DNA of 16,618 nt from Candidatus Sulfopaludibacter sp. SbA3 (lineage in GTDB: Bacteria; Acidobacteriota; Terriglobia; Bryobacterales; Bryobacteraceae): NCBI GenBank assembly GCA_900290315.1, contig OKRF01000036.1, positions 1-16,618 of the forward strand. The letters run 5' to 3'. Of the stretch, positions 7,082 through 13,090 are shown piece after piece. A program made the position numbers and the translations under genes. Positions within the stretch are counted from its first letter, which is position 1. Every line of letters begins with the position of its first letter. Below the pieces are notes generated by a model. The model was given only the letters and a program-made list of their open reading frames with translations. It did not search any database and was not told the DNA's origin.

Positions 7082-9487
7082 CTACGCCACGCCGTTCTTA
7101 ATCGGCACTACCTTGGCCATCATGGAGCGATCGATGGTGCGTAGAATCCGTTCCAGCTCCGCTTCGATCACGGGCTTGGGCAGCACGAACCGGCCGTCGC
7201 CGGCGAAATCGTTGGAGAGTTCCGCGTCGTAGCCATCGGAGAGCAGAATAAAGCCGCCCACCCGCGAATACATGCGCTCGCTCAGCTCCACCCAATTCAA
7301 ACCGGGAGCGTGCACCGAGCAGAAGGCCGCATCGAAACGCATGCGGTGCGCCAGCTCCAAGCCGGTATCGGCATTCCCAACCGGAACCACGCGGTAGCCG
7401 CGGGCGGAGAGCAGGGCTAGAAGCTGCCGCTGGGCTGGCTCCTCCGGCTCAATCATCAGGGCAGTCATGCGGCGGGAGTGTTCGCCTGTGGGAACTGGGG
7501 CGGACATCGTTACCGCCATCGGATGCGCCGAGAATCGCTCCTTGGCGGAGACCGGGAGTTCCACTTCGAAGCGCGGATCGGCGTTGTTCTTTTCGATGAG
7601 CCGGACCTCGCCGCCGTGTCCGGCAATCACGCTGCGAGTCACACCCAGCACCGCCGCGGTCTCCTCGGGACTGCGCGGCTCGGGCGGAACACTGAACGCA
7701 ATTTCGACCAGCAAGCGTTTGGCCAGCACACTGGTCCGGATGGTGAGAACTTTCTGCGGGGCGGACACGAGCGACTGCTCCGCATGCACCATCAGATTGA
7801 GGAATACCTGTTCCAACTGGCCCTGCGAGCCCAACACGAACAGCGGCTCGCGGCTGGTCAGATCGCGCACGCGGATGCCGCTGGCTTTCCAATCGCCCTC
7901 GCGGAACTCGATCAGGTTGCGGAGCAGGGTGGTGATGGAGACCGGACGCGCTTCCACCTGCTCGGTGGCGGCGAACGACACCAGCCGCGCCACCATGCCC
8001 ACGGCTTTTTGCGCCTCCGACGCAATCGCCATGACTTCCCGCTCGGTGGGGCTCGATCGCGCTTTTTCCGCGGCGCGATGCGCCAGGTCTGAAATGGAAT
8101 TCAGAGGCGTCTGCAGTTCACTCACCACGCCTGAGATCAAGCGGCCCACCGCGGCCAGTTTTTCGGTGCGGAAGAGCTGTTCCTGCACGGAGCGCTGGTC
8201 CAGCAGCCGGATGGTCACTCCGATCTGGTTGCCTAAGTGCTGCGCCAGGGCCTGCTCATCCGCGGTGAAGTCGCGAACGCGGTCATCCTGATCCAACTCC
8301 AGCACTCCTACCACTTCCCCCTGCGCCAGCATGGGGACGAAGAGCAGCGACTTGGGCGCCGCGTCTCCCTCCTTGCCGCCAATGGGAAATGGGCTGCGGT
8401 CGATATCGGGAATGGCCAACAGGGTCCGGTAATGGAAGCAGGCGACGGCGCCGGCGTGCGTGCCGGCGGGTGGCGAGTTCAGGGAAATCGAGGCCGACTC
8501 CGGCTCCTCACCCACTACTGCATCCAGCGTCTTGGCAGCACGGTTGTGCACGTAGAGATGCACTCGGGTGATTTGCAGGATGGCCGGCAGCGCTTCCTCC
8601 AGGCGCTTCAGGATCGCCTCCGTGGAAGCCGCCCCCAGAATCTCTTCTCCCAGGTGATAGGTCTTTCTCAAACGCTCGCGCTGGTTCCCCAGGCGGCGCT
8701 CCCGGCTCCACAGGAAAAAAGCCACCAGCAGGACCAGGCTCAGGCCCGACGCCAGGGCAATCGGTGGCAGAGACCAGCCTCTGTCATGGTGGATCAGGGA
8801 AGCGGGAGCCACCAGCAGTTCATATCCGGCATTAAAAGGTTTGCGCGGGCAGTATTGAAACTCCACTCCCGTGGCCTCGATGTCGTCGCCCGTGCTAAAG
8901 CCGGCCAGGGAAGGTTGGGGAAGGTACTGGGGCCTGGGTTCGAAGACCTTGCACTCGTCGTCGATGAAAATCTGAGCGCCCGCTGTGCTGTCGCTGGCAT
9001 GCGCCAGGCGGCCCTTCACATGTACCAGGCGGCCGAGATACCTGGCATTCTGCACTTCCTGCGGAGTCACGTCGGCGGGTTGGGGAGCTGCTTTGCGGCT
9101 CACCAGGCGAATGGTTTCCGGCTGGATGGTTACCATGCCGGCGGTAAACGCCACCACTCCCACAGCTTCCAGTTCATCTCCCGGCTGGTAGGTATCCAGG
9201 CGATTATCGCCGGCCGCCACGCTGAGAACCGCGCCGCCCTCTTGCCCACTTTGAATGGCGACTACCGTAAATTGCGGGAAGTGGTAGCGCTCGGCGTTCA
9301 CCACGCCGCGTACCTTGACACGCTTGTTTACATAGACGGATGTGAAATCGGGGACTTTGCGGGCGCTGACTTCCTTTAGGCTGAGACTCAGGGGCTCGTC
9401 CGCACATACCGCTCCCTGCGCCAGGAGCAGTGCAATACCCAGTGCGCACACCAACTTCACTCGGCCTGATTTTGGCCTACCAACCAT
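7082..9487 (-). CDS. Degenerate hybrid sensor histidine kinase (pseudo-kinase) with extracytoplasmic OB-like domains
   Basis: An 801-residue membrane protein. A signal peptide (about 1-29) precedes two OB-fold-like modules (about 45-130 and 145-230), a transmembrane helix (about 241-260), a GAF domain (about 280-430), a HisKA-like helix pair, an ATPase-like domain and a receiver (about 674-785). Catalytic residues are gone throughout. The H-box reads SGVVSELQTPL with Ser456 at the phospho-acceptor His. The N-box reads NLMVHAEQSL with His568 for the Mg-binding Asn. The DxGxG lid motif is absent. The receiver has Ser724 for the acceptor Asp, though Lys771 and acidic Glu680/Glu682 remain. The frame is intact, so it is probably selected as a ligand-binding scaffold or allosteric partner. 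The ATG has GGGGAA eight bases upstream and overlaps the HAD gene by 31 bp. A GTG at 9460, in a GTGA overlap with that gene's stop, is an alternative start. Confidence 0.85.
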   Translation of the reverse strand: MVGRPKSGRVKLVCALGIALLLAQGAVCADEPLSLSLKEVSARKVPDFTSVYVNKRVKVRGVVNAERYHFPQFTVVAIQSGQEGGAVLSVAAGDNRLDTYQPGDELEAVGVVAFTAGMVTIQPETIRLVSRKAAPQPADVTPQEVQNARYLGRLVHVKGRLAHASDSTAGAQIFIDDECKVFEPRPQYLPQPSLAGFSTGDDIEATGVEFQYCPRKPFNAGYELLVAPASLIHHDRGWSLPPIALASGLSLVLLVAFFLWSRERRLGNQRERLRKTYHLGEEILGAASTEAILKRLEEALPAILQITRVHLYVHNRAAKTLDAVVGEEPESASISLNSPPAGTHAGAVACFHYRTLLAIPDIDRSPFPIGGKEGDAAPKSLLFVPMLAQGEVVGVLELDQDDRVRDFTADEQALAQHLGNQIGVTIRLLDQRSVQEQLFRTEKLAAVGRLISGVVSELQTPLNSISDLAHRAAEKARSSPTEREVMAIASEAQKAVGMVARLVSFAATEQVEARPVSITTLLRNLIEFREGDWKASGIRVRDLTSREPLFVLGSQGQLEQVFLNLMVHAEQSLVSAPQKVLTIRTSVLAKRLLVEIAFSVPPEPRSPEETAAVLGVTRSVIAGHGGEVRLIEKNNADPRFEVELPVSAKERFSAHPMAVTMSAPVPTGEHSRRMTALMIEPEEPAQRQLLALLSARGYRVVPVGNADTGLELAHRMRFDAAFCSVHAPGLNWVELSERMYSRVGGFILLSDGYDAELSNDFAGDGRFVLPKPVIEAELERILRTIDRSMMAKVVPIKNGVA

Positions 9488-10119
9488 TCCGTCAGTTCCC
9501 CGCTCTGAAAATTATCCACGCTTATCTCAGTTCCAGGCAAGTTGTCATGAGTGGTACGAATTCCGATAACCTTCATACCTGCTGCTCTGGCCGCCGCCAC
9601 CCCGGAGTAGGAATCCTCCAACACAATGCAGTGAGAGGGGGCCGCGCCTAACTGCTCCGCCGCTCGCAGGTAAACTTCAGGATGGGGCTTGGGATGGCTG
9701 ACCTGATGCCCATCGACGACCACTCGGAAGTACTGGCGAAGGTCCGCGCGGTCCAGCAGAAAATTAACATTTGCTGGTTCCGCATTTGTGGCGATCGCCT
9801 TCGGGGTGGTCTCTTGGCGTTTTAGGAAGTCCCGTAGTCCTGGTACCAGAATCTCTTCCAGACGGCCGGCGATCATATCGCGGTAGAGTTCTTCCTTAGC
9901 GGCACCCCGGGCCACCACTTCCTCGGGCGGCAGTTGTTCGCCGAAGAAGTCGCGGATGATCTGGTCGTTCCGTTTTCCGTACATCCGCTGGTGCATTTCT
10001 TCCGTCGTTTCCAGGCCGAAGCGGCGGTTAAAAAGCGTCCACGCCTCGCGGTGGACCGGGTTGGAGTCCACCAGTACGCCATCCATGTCAAAAATCAAAA
10101 CAATTCCCAATGAATTCAA
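9457..10119 (-). CDS. HAD-IA hydrolase, beta-phosphoglucomutase / sugar-phosphatase-like
   Basis: A 220-residue soluble haloacid-dehalogenase-superfamily protein. Motif I is DMDGVLVDS (11-19), with nucleophile Asp11 and acid/base Asp13. Motif II is AIATNA with Thr111, motif III is Lys144 in SHPKPHPE, and motif IV is LEDSYSGV with Glu168-Asp169 for Mg binding. A helical cap follows motif I and contains HREAW and YGKRNDQII, features shared with beta-phosphoglucomutase and 2-deoxyglucose-6-phosphatase relatives. The substrate cannot be fixed. The start is a TTG (10119), or a second TTG three codons in (10110); no ATG exists before motif I and there is no strong Shine-Dalgarno sequence. It sits 22 bp after cutA and overlaps the pseudo-kinase gene, so the three are probably one transcript. 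Confidence 0.88.
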   Translation of the reverse strand: MNSLGIVLIFDMDGVLVDSNPVHREAWTLFNRRFGLETTEEMHQRMYGKRNDQIIRDFFGEQLPPEEVVARGAAKEELYRDMIAGRLEEILVPGLRDFLKRQETTPKAIATNAEPANVNFLLDRADLRQYFRVVVDGHQVSHPKPHPEVYLRAAEQLGAAPSHCIVLEDSYSGVAAARAAGMKVIGIRTTHDNLPGTEISVDNFQSGELTEWLVGQNQAE

Positions 10120-10123
10120 TTTA

Positions 10124-10129
10124 ATTGTA
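10124..10129 (-). promoter_or_regulatory. Candidate -10 element ahead of the HAD gene
   Basis: Reading leftward, TACAAT (complement of 10124-10129) matches the -10 consensus at five of six positions within an AT-rich patch just after cutA. Transcription would start near 10117, almost on the TTG start codons, implying a leaderless or very short leader. No clear -35 hexamer was found, so read-through from cutA remains the simpler view. Confidence 0.25.
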
Positions 10130-10141
10130 CTCGATCCTGGA

Positions 10142-10471
10142 TTATTTCGGGCTGGGGCGCAGGTTGCCGCGCAGCCAATTCAAATAGCCGGTAGAACCCT
10201 CTAGTACCGGCAGCGCCAGCAACTCCGGCACCTCGTAGGAATGCATCTGGCGAACGGTCTCATCCACCGCAGGGAAAAGAGCGCCGGAAGACTTGATCAG
10301 GAGCAGATGCTCGGCCGCGGATTCGATCGCGCCCTGCCACCAATAATAGCTGCGGCTCACCGGAATCACGCTCACGCAGGCAGCCAGGTGCTCCTCCAGC
10401 AAACGGCGGGAGATGCTTTCGGCCTCGCCTTCCGAGGCGCACGTGCACAAGATGACAATCTCTCCAGTCAT
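10142..10471 (-). CDS. cutA: CutA-like divalent-cation tolerance protein
   Basis: A 109-residue cytoplasmic protein of the CutA family, which forms very stable trimers with a PII-like ferredoxin fold. Typical features are the N-terminal strand IVILCTCASEGEAESISRRL, the block LAACVSVIPVSRSYYWW (30-46), then a Glu-rich strand ending in LLLIKSS, and finally HSYEVPELLALPV (77-89) with C-terminal GYLNWL. Length and order match the family. A link to copper tolerance was proposed in E. coli, but the molecular role is still unclear. It is the first gene of the minus-strand cutA-HAD-pseudokinase run and diverges from the ftsB-like gene. The ATG at 10471 follows the family start, but no Shine-Dalgarno sequence is visible. 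Confidence 0.95.
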   Translation of the reverse strand: MTGEIVILCTCASEGEAESISRRLLEEHLAACVSVIPVSRSYYWWQGAIESAAEHLLLIKSSGALFPAVDETVRQMHSYEVPELLALPVLEGSTGYLNWLRGNLRPSPK

Positions 10472-10534
10472 TTGAAAAAACTAAGGAACAGATATGGAAA
10501 GCAATGTTACCATTATCTTCCAGGCCTTTGCTGC
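10472..10534. promoter_or_regulatory. 63-bp divergent promoter region between cutA and ftsB
   Basis: The only gap between two divergent transcription units, so it should contain both promoters. It is locally AT-rich. On the plus strand TTGAAA (10472-10477) matches the -35 consensus at five of six positions, but the best -10 candidate (TATGGA) sits at an unusually short 15-bp spacing. No leftward promoter stands out. Confidence 0.3.
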
Positions 10535-10843
10535 ATGAGATCGCCGTTTGTCCGAGTCGCGTATGTATTGGCTTTCCTCGCCGTTGCCGGATATGCGTTA
10601 GTCACGTTGCGAGGACCGCGGGGCATTGCTGCGCTTATCGACAAGCAACACCAGATTCAGCAATTGGAAAGGCAGAATCTGCTGCTCCACCAGGAGATCG
10701 AGCGGCGGCGCGAACGCATTAACCGTTTGATTGATAATCCCACCGAGCAGGAGCTGGAAATTCGCGAGCGCCTGAAACTGGTGCAGCCCCACGATAAGGT
10801 CTATATCATCGGGCAGCCCGACCAGGCGCCTGCTGGAAAATAA
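10535..10843 (+). CDS. FtsB/DivIC-like septum formation initiator
   Basis: A 102-residue bitopic membrane protein of the FtsB/DivIC family, which links FtsL and FtsQ/DivIB in the division complex. Starting at the ATG at 10535, residues about 6-27 form one transmembrane helix. A long charged coiled coil follows (about 40-75: IDKQHQIQQLERQNLLLHQE onward), then EIRERLKLVQPHDKVYI (82-98), the conserved C-terminal block of this family. The open frame extends far upstream, but only the 10535 start gives a normal family length. A weak AGG lies about ten bases upstream. A 52-residue membrane-protein gene follows 11 bp later. It diverges from cutA. Confidence 0.85.
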   Translation: MRSPFVRVAYVLAFLAVAGYALVTLRGPRGIAALIDKQHQIQQLERQNLLLHQEIERRRERINRLIDNPTEQELEIRERLKLVQPHDKVYIIGQPDQAPAGK

Positions 10844-10854
10844 AGCGGACCCGA

Positions 10855-11013
10855 ATGAAGAGACTCATGCTAGCAGTGGTTGGCGCGGGAATCGGCTCGC
10901 TCGCCGGCCTATTGGTTTCCTTTCTCATGCACGACTGGACTCCGGCGCTGGTGATCGGCGCCGTCGCCGGTGCGGTAATTCCCCTCATGGTGCTCGGAAC
11001 TCCCGGCAAATAG
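10855..11013 (+). CDS. Small two-helix hydrophobic protein (52 residues)
   Basis: A short open frame from ATG 10855 to TAG 11011. It begins MKRLMLAVVGAGIGSLAGLL and ends with GTPGK. It has two hydrophobic segments (about 4-24 and 30-47) joined by a short polar loop (MHDWTP), which predicts a helical hairpin in the inner membrane. Glycine and alanine are frequent within the helices, as in tightly packed membrane hairpins. It starts 11 bp after the ftsB-like stop, which suggests co-transcription. The ribosome site is weak (GCGGA about eight bases upstream). No family is recognised. Clean amphipathic design and spacing support a real gene, but translation is unproven. Confidence 0.55.
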   Translation: MKRLMLAVVGAGIGSLAGLLVSFLMHDWTPALVIGAVAGAVIPLMVLGTPGK

Positions 11014-11048
11014 CTGTGAATCCTGGTACAGAAAATTCACAAAAGTCC

Positions 11049-11090
11049 TTGCCGTGGACGCATTCGCACAGTAGAGTCTAGGGGGAGGAG
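11049..11090 (+). promoter_or_regulatory. Sigma-70-like promoter and strong Shine-Dalgarno for the DUF4870 gene
   Basis: TTGCCG (11049-11054) and TAGAGT (11072-11077) each match their hexamer consensus at four of six positions and are separated by the optimal 17 bp. They are followed by a purine-rich GGAGGAG (11084-11090), five bases before the ATG at 11096. Of the promoters suggested in this window this is the best spaced. It implies that the DUF4870 gene is expressed independently of ftsB. Confidence 0.45.
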
Positions 11091-11095
11091 TTTAC

Positions 11096-11593
11096 ATGCC
11101 GTTTTGTGCAAGTTGCGGTGCTCAAGTTGAAGGACGGTTTTGTGCCAAGTGCGGGGCTGTCGTTGGGGCGGCCGCTCCATCCCCGGGGCCCGGTGCGGCG
11201 TCGGCGGGCGCGGCTCCAGGATCCATGCCCCCACCCACGATGGCCGCGTCCGGCGCGATGGCGGATAACGTAGCTTCGACTTTGTGCTACGCACTGGGGT
11301 TCATCACCGGCATTATCTTCCTCGTGCTGGAGCCGTACAACAAGAATAAGGCGGTACGGTTCCATGCTTTCCAGTCGATCTTTCTGTCCGTTGTCGCAAT
11401 CGGCGTACGCATCGTCCTTTCCATCGTAATGACTGCCCTTTGGAGCCTTTCGGGCGTGTTCTTTTCGTTCGCGCTCGGATCGCTGGTCAGCCTGGCCTTC
11501 TTCATCCTCTGGCTCTATATGCTGATCTCGACGTACCAGGGCAAGACGGTAGTGCTGCCGATCATCGGTCCTTTCGCCCAGCAGCAGGCATAG
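11096..11593 (+). CDS. Zinc-ribbon DUF4870-domain membrane protein
   Basis: A 165-residue protein. The N-terminus is a zinc ribbon with two CxxC knuckles, Cys4/Cys7 and Cys16/Cys19 (FCASCGA and FCAKCGA). A flexible Pro/Ala/Gly linker (about 24-55) follows. The rest is a DUF4870-type membrane domain: helices at about 62-80, 94-114 and 117-147, with the family block LEPYNKNKAVRFHAFQS (77-93) between the first two. The ribbon should face the cytoplasm. Function is unknown; related proteins are small Tic20-like membrane proteins. It has its own promoter and a strong ribosome site, and is followed directly by a GC-rich hairpin at 11601-11620. Confidence 0.9.
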   Translation: MPFCASCGAQVEGRFCAKCGAVVGAAAPSPGPGAASAGAAPGSMPPPTMAASGAMADNVASTLCYALGFITGIIFLVLEPYNKNKAVRFHAFQSIFLSVVAIGVRIVLSIVMTALWSLSGVFFSFALGSLVSLAFFILWLYMLISTYQGKTVVLPIIGPFAQQQA

Positions 11594-11600
11594 CGAGGTA

Positions 11601-11620
11601 CCGGCGGCAAAGACCGCCGG
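11601..11620. terminator. GC hairpin just after the DUF4870 gene
   Basis: CCGGCGG (11601-11607) and CCGCCGG (11614-11620) form a perfect seven-pair stem with a six-base loop, eight bases after the stop codon. No U-run follows, so it may be a Rho-dependent or weak terminator, or an mRNA 3' stabiliser. It belongs to a larger structured patch with the 17-base direct repeat just downstream. Confidence 0.4.
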
Positions 11621-11625
11621 CGTTA

Positions 11626-11667
11626 CCGGCCTGGCAGCTTACCGGCGCTGCCGGCCTGGCAGCTTAC
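11626..11667. repeat. Tandem 17-base direct repeat, period 25 bp
   Basis: CCGGCCTGGCAGCTTAC occurs perfectly at 11626-11642 and again at 11651-11667. The eight bases between (CGGCGCTG) also repeat parts of the motif. The second copy overlaps a small hairpin, CTGCC-GGCCT-GGCAG (11648-11662), and GGCAG of the first copy can pair with the same CTGCC, so alternative foldings are possible. The cluster lies 19 bp before the TIM-barrel start codon, in its leader. Confidence 0.6.
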
Positions 11668-11685
11668 AATGGAGTGGGTTGCTCC

Positions 11686-12618
11686 ATGGTCATGACACGA
11701 AGGGCTCTCCTGGCAGGACTGGCGGCAGGGATCTCGCAAGCGAACGCGCCGCAGCCGGCCGCTCAGCCGCCGGCCGGATTCCGACGCGACAAAGGTCCCA
11801 AGCCGCGGTCCACGCCTCCCGTCTGTCTCTATTCGGACCAACTCCCCCTGGAGATCGGCTACGAAGAGATGGGCGGGCTCCTAAAGACCTTAGGGTTCGA
11901 TGGCGTCGATCTCATGGTGCAACCCGGGGGGCACGTGGGGCCGGAACATGCCGATCTCGACTTCATGCGCGCAATCGAGGCCATGAACGGATCCGGCGTG
12001 GATGTATGGATGGTGAGCACGTCCTACACTTCGCCCGCCGATCCCACTGTCCGGCTCGCCATGCAGTGGGGCGGCGAAATGGGAGTTCCGTGCTTCCGGC
12101 CGGGCCACTGGAAGTACGGCGCCGCCGAAGTGGAGCAGACCATGGGCGAAATGCAGCGCGATATCTCCATTTTTGCCAACATAGCTCGGGCGGTGGGCAT
12201 CAGCATTGGCATCCACAACGCCACGCCCGATTGCGTCGGCGCGTCCATCTTCGACACCAACATGATCATCCGCGGGATGGATCCGCACCTGGTGGGCTAC
12301 GACTTCGACGCCGGATACGCAGCGGCCCAAGGCGGGGCCGCGGGCTTCGCGGTCGCGCTCAAGCTGGCTCTGCCGCGTATCAAGATGGTGACCGCCCGCG
12401 ACTGCTATTTCAGCAAGGAGGGCGGCGCGTGGAAACTCGCCGAGTGCCCGCTTGGCGAGGGCATGGTGGACTGGCCGCAATTCTGCGGGACCCTGGCACG
12501 CGCCAAGTTCGCCGGTCCCATTTCGCTCCAGGTGGGCCATGCAAAGGACGCGTTGCCCGCCATCCGTAAAGATCTGGCGTTTCTCAAGAAGCAGCTAGCG
12601 GCGGCCTACGGGGGGTAA
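11686..12618 (+). CDS. Exported xylose-isomerase-like TIM-barrel protein (sugar phosphate isomerase/epimerase family)
   Basis: A 310-residue protein. The start MVMTRRALLAGLAAGISQA carries a twin-arginine-like motif (TRRALLAG) and a short hydrophobic core with a likely cleavage site near NA-P, so Tat export is plausible. A Pro-rich linker leads into an AP-endonuclease-2/xylose-isomerase-like barrel: LKTLGFDGVDLMV (67-79), IGIHNA with His177, GYDFDAG with Asp206/Asp208, TARDCYF with Asp239, and the family C-terminal stretch GEGMVDWPQFCGTLARAKF followed by GPISLQV. Such barrels bind a divalent metal through Glu, Asp and His; a clear fourth acidic ligand is not evident. The substrate is unknown. 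The open frame runs further upstream, but ATG 11686 (or 11692) is chosen because the signal peptide begins there. GGAG at 11671 is a distant ribosome site. Confidence 0.85.
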   Translation: MVMTRRALLAGLAAGISQANAPQPAAQPPAGFRRDKGPKPRSTPPVCLYSDQLPLEIGYEEMGGLLKTLGFDGVDLMVQPGGHVGPEHADLDFMRAIEAMNGSGVDVWMVSTSYTSPADPTVRLAMQWGGEMGVPCFRPGHWKYGAAEVEQTMGEMQRDISIFANIARAVGISIGIHNATPDCVGASIFDTNMIIRGMDPHLVGYDFDAGYAAAQGGAAGFAVALKLALPRIKMVTARDCYFSKEGGAWKLAECPLGEGMVDWPQFCGTLARAKFAGPISLQVGHAKDALPAIRKDLAFLKKQLAAAYGG

Positions 12619-13090
12619 CGCTCCAAGAATCCGGCCGCAAATGGATAGTTACGGCTCCATCTCCCTGCAGTGTATTGATAATCCAAGGCCGAAAAAATGA
12701 CGCTCGCTCTCGAAAATGCGAACTACGTATACGCCGCAAAGCGGTGACAATCTGCGCTAAAGTCGCCCCCATTTTCATCCCGCCGCGTGAGGCTTCGCAT
12801 GATGAGCCGGCTGACCACAATGTCGGTGACTGAGAAACCGCAGTTATGGACGCGCGCCACGCGGGTGCTTTGCTTTTGAGGAACTCCCTCAGCCCGTAGA
12901 ACGGTAGCCGCCCAAGTGTGCCGGCCGATTTCCCCTTGTAATCCCATAGGAGCAATGATACGCTCATATGGCAGACCCATAGGGAAACCATAGGCGGCCG
13001 CCGGGCGAAATGGCTTCGTAAGGAAGCGCATTCGTGGGTGCAGACCACCAAGATCATGGCCCGGTTTCTGCCGGCGGAGGGGAAGAACTT
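12619..13090. other. Gene-poor stretch before the ADOP permease
   Basis: About 470 bp with no convincing gene. Open frames on the minus strand cross it, but their translations lack family motifs, and one runs on as a shadow of the ADOP 5' end. No tRNA, transposase remnant or clear terminator was recognised. The right half holds three CCATAGG boxes. The last 20 bp contain a GGAGGGG ribosome site for the ADOP ATG at 13091. Confidence 0.5.
12944..12994 (+). promoter_or_regulatory. Three CCATAGG boxes phased by 11 bp
   Basis: The heptamer CCATAGG occurs at 12944-12950, 12977-12983 and 12988-12994. Starts are 33 and 11 bp apart, so all three lie on the same face of the helix. The motif is palindromic except at its centre (CC-WWW-GG). 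The group lies 97-147 bp upstream of the ADOP start, where an activator or repressor array would fit. No promoter hexamers were identified with confidence. Confidence 0.35.

Noticed and set aside
8237..9379. 380-residue plus-strand open frame opposite the pseudo-kinase
   Set aside because: The minus strand encodes a signal peptide, transmembrane helix, GAF, kinase-like and receiver domains in order; the plus-strand frame is an antisense shadow.
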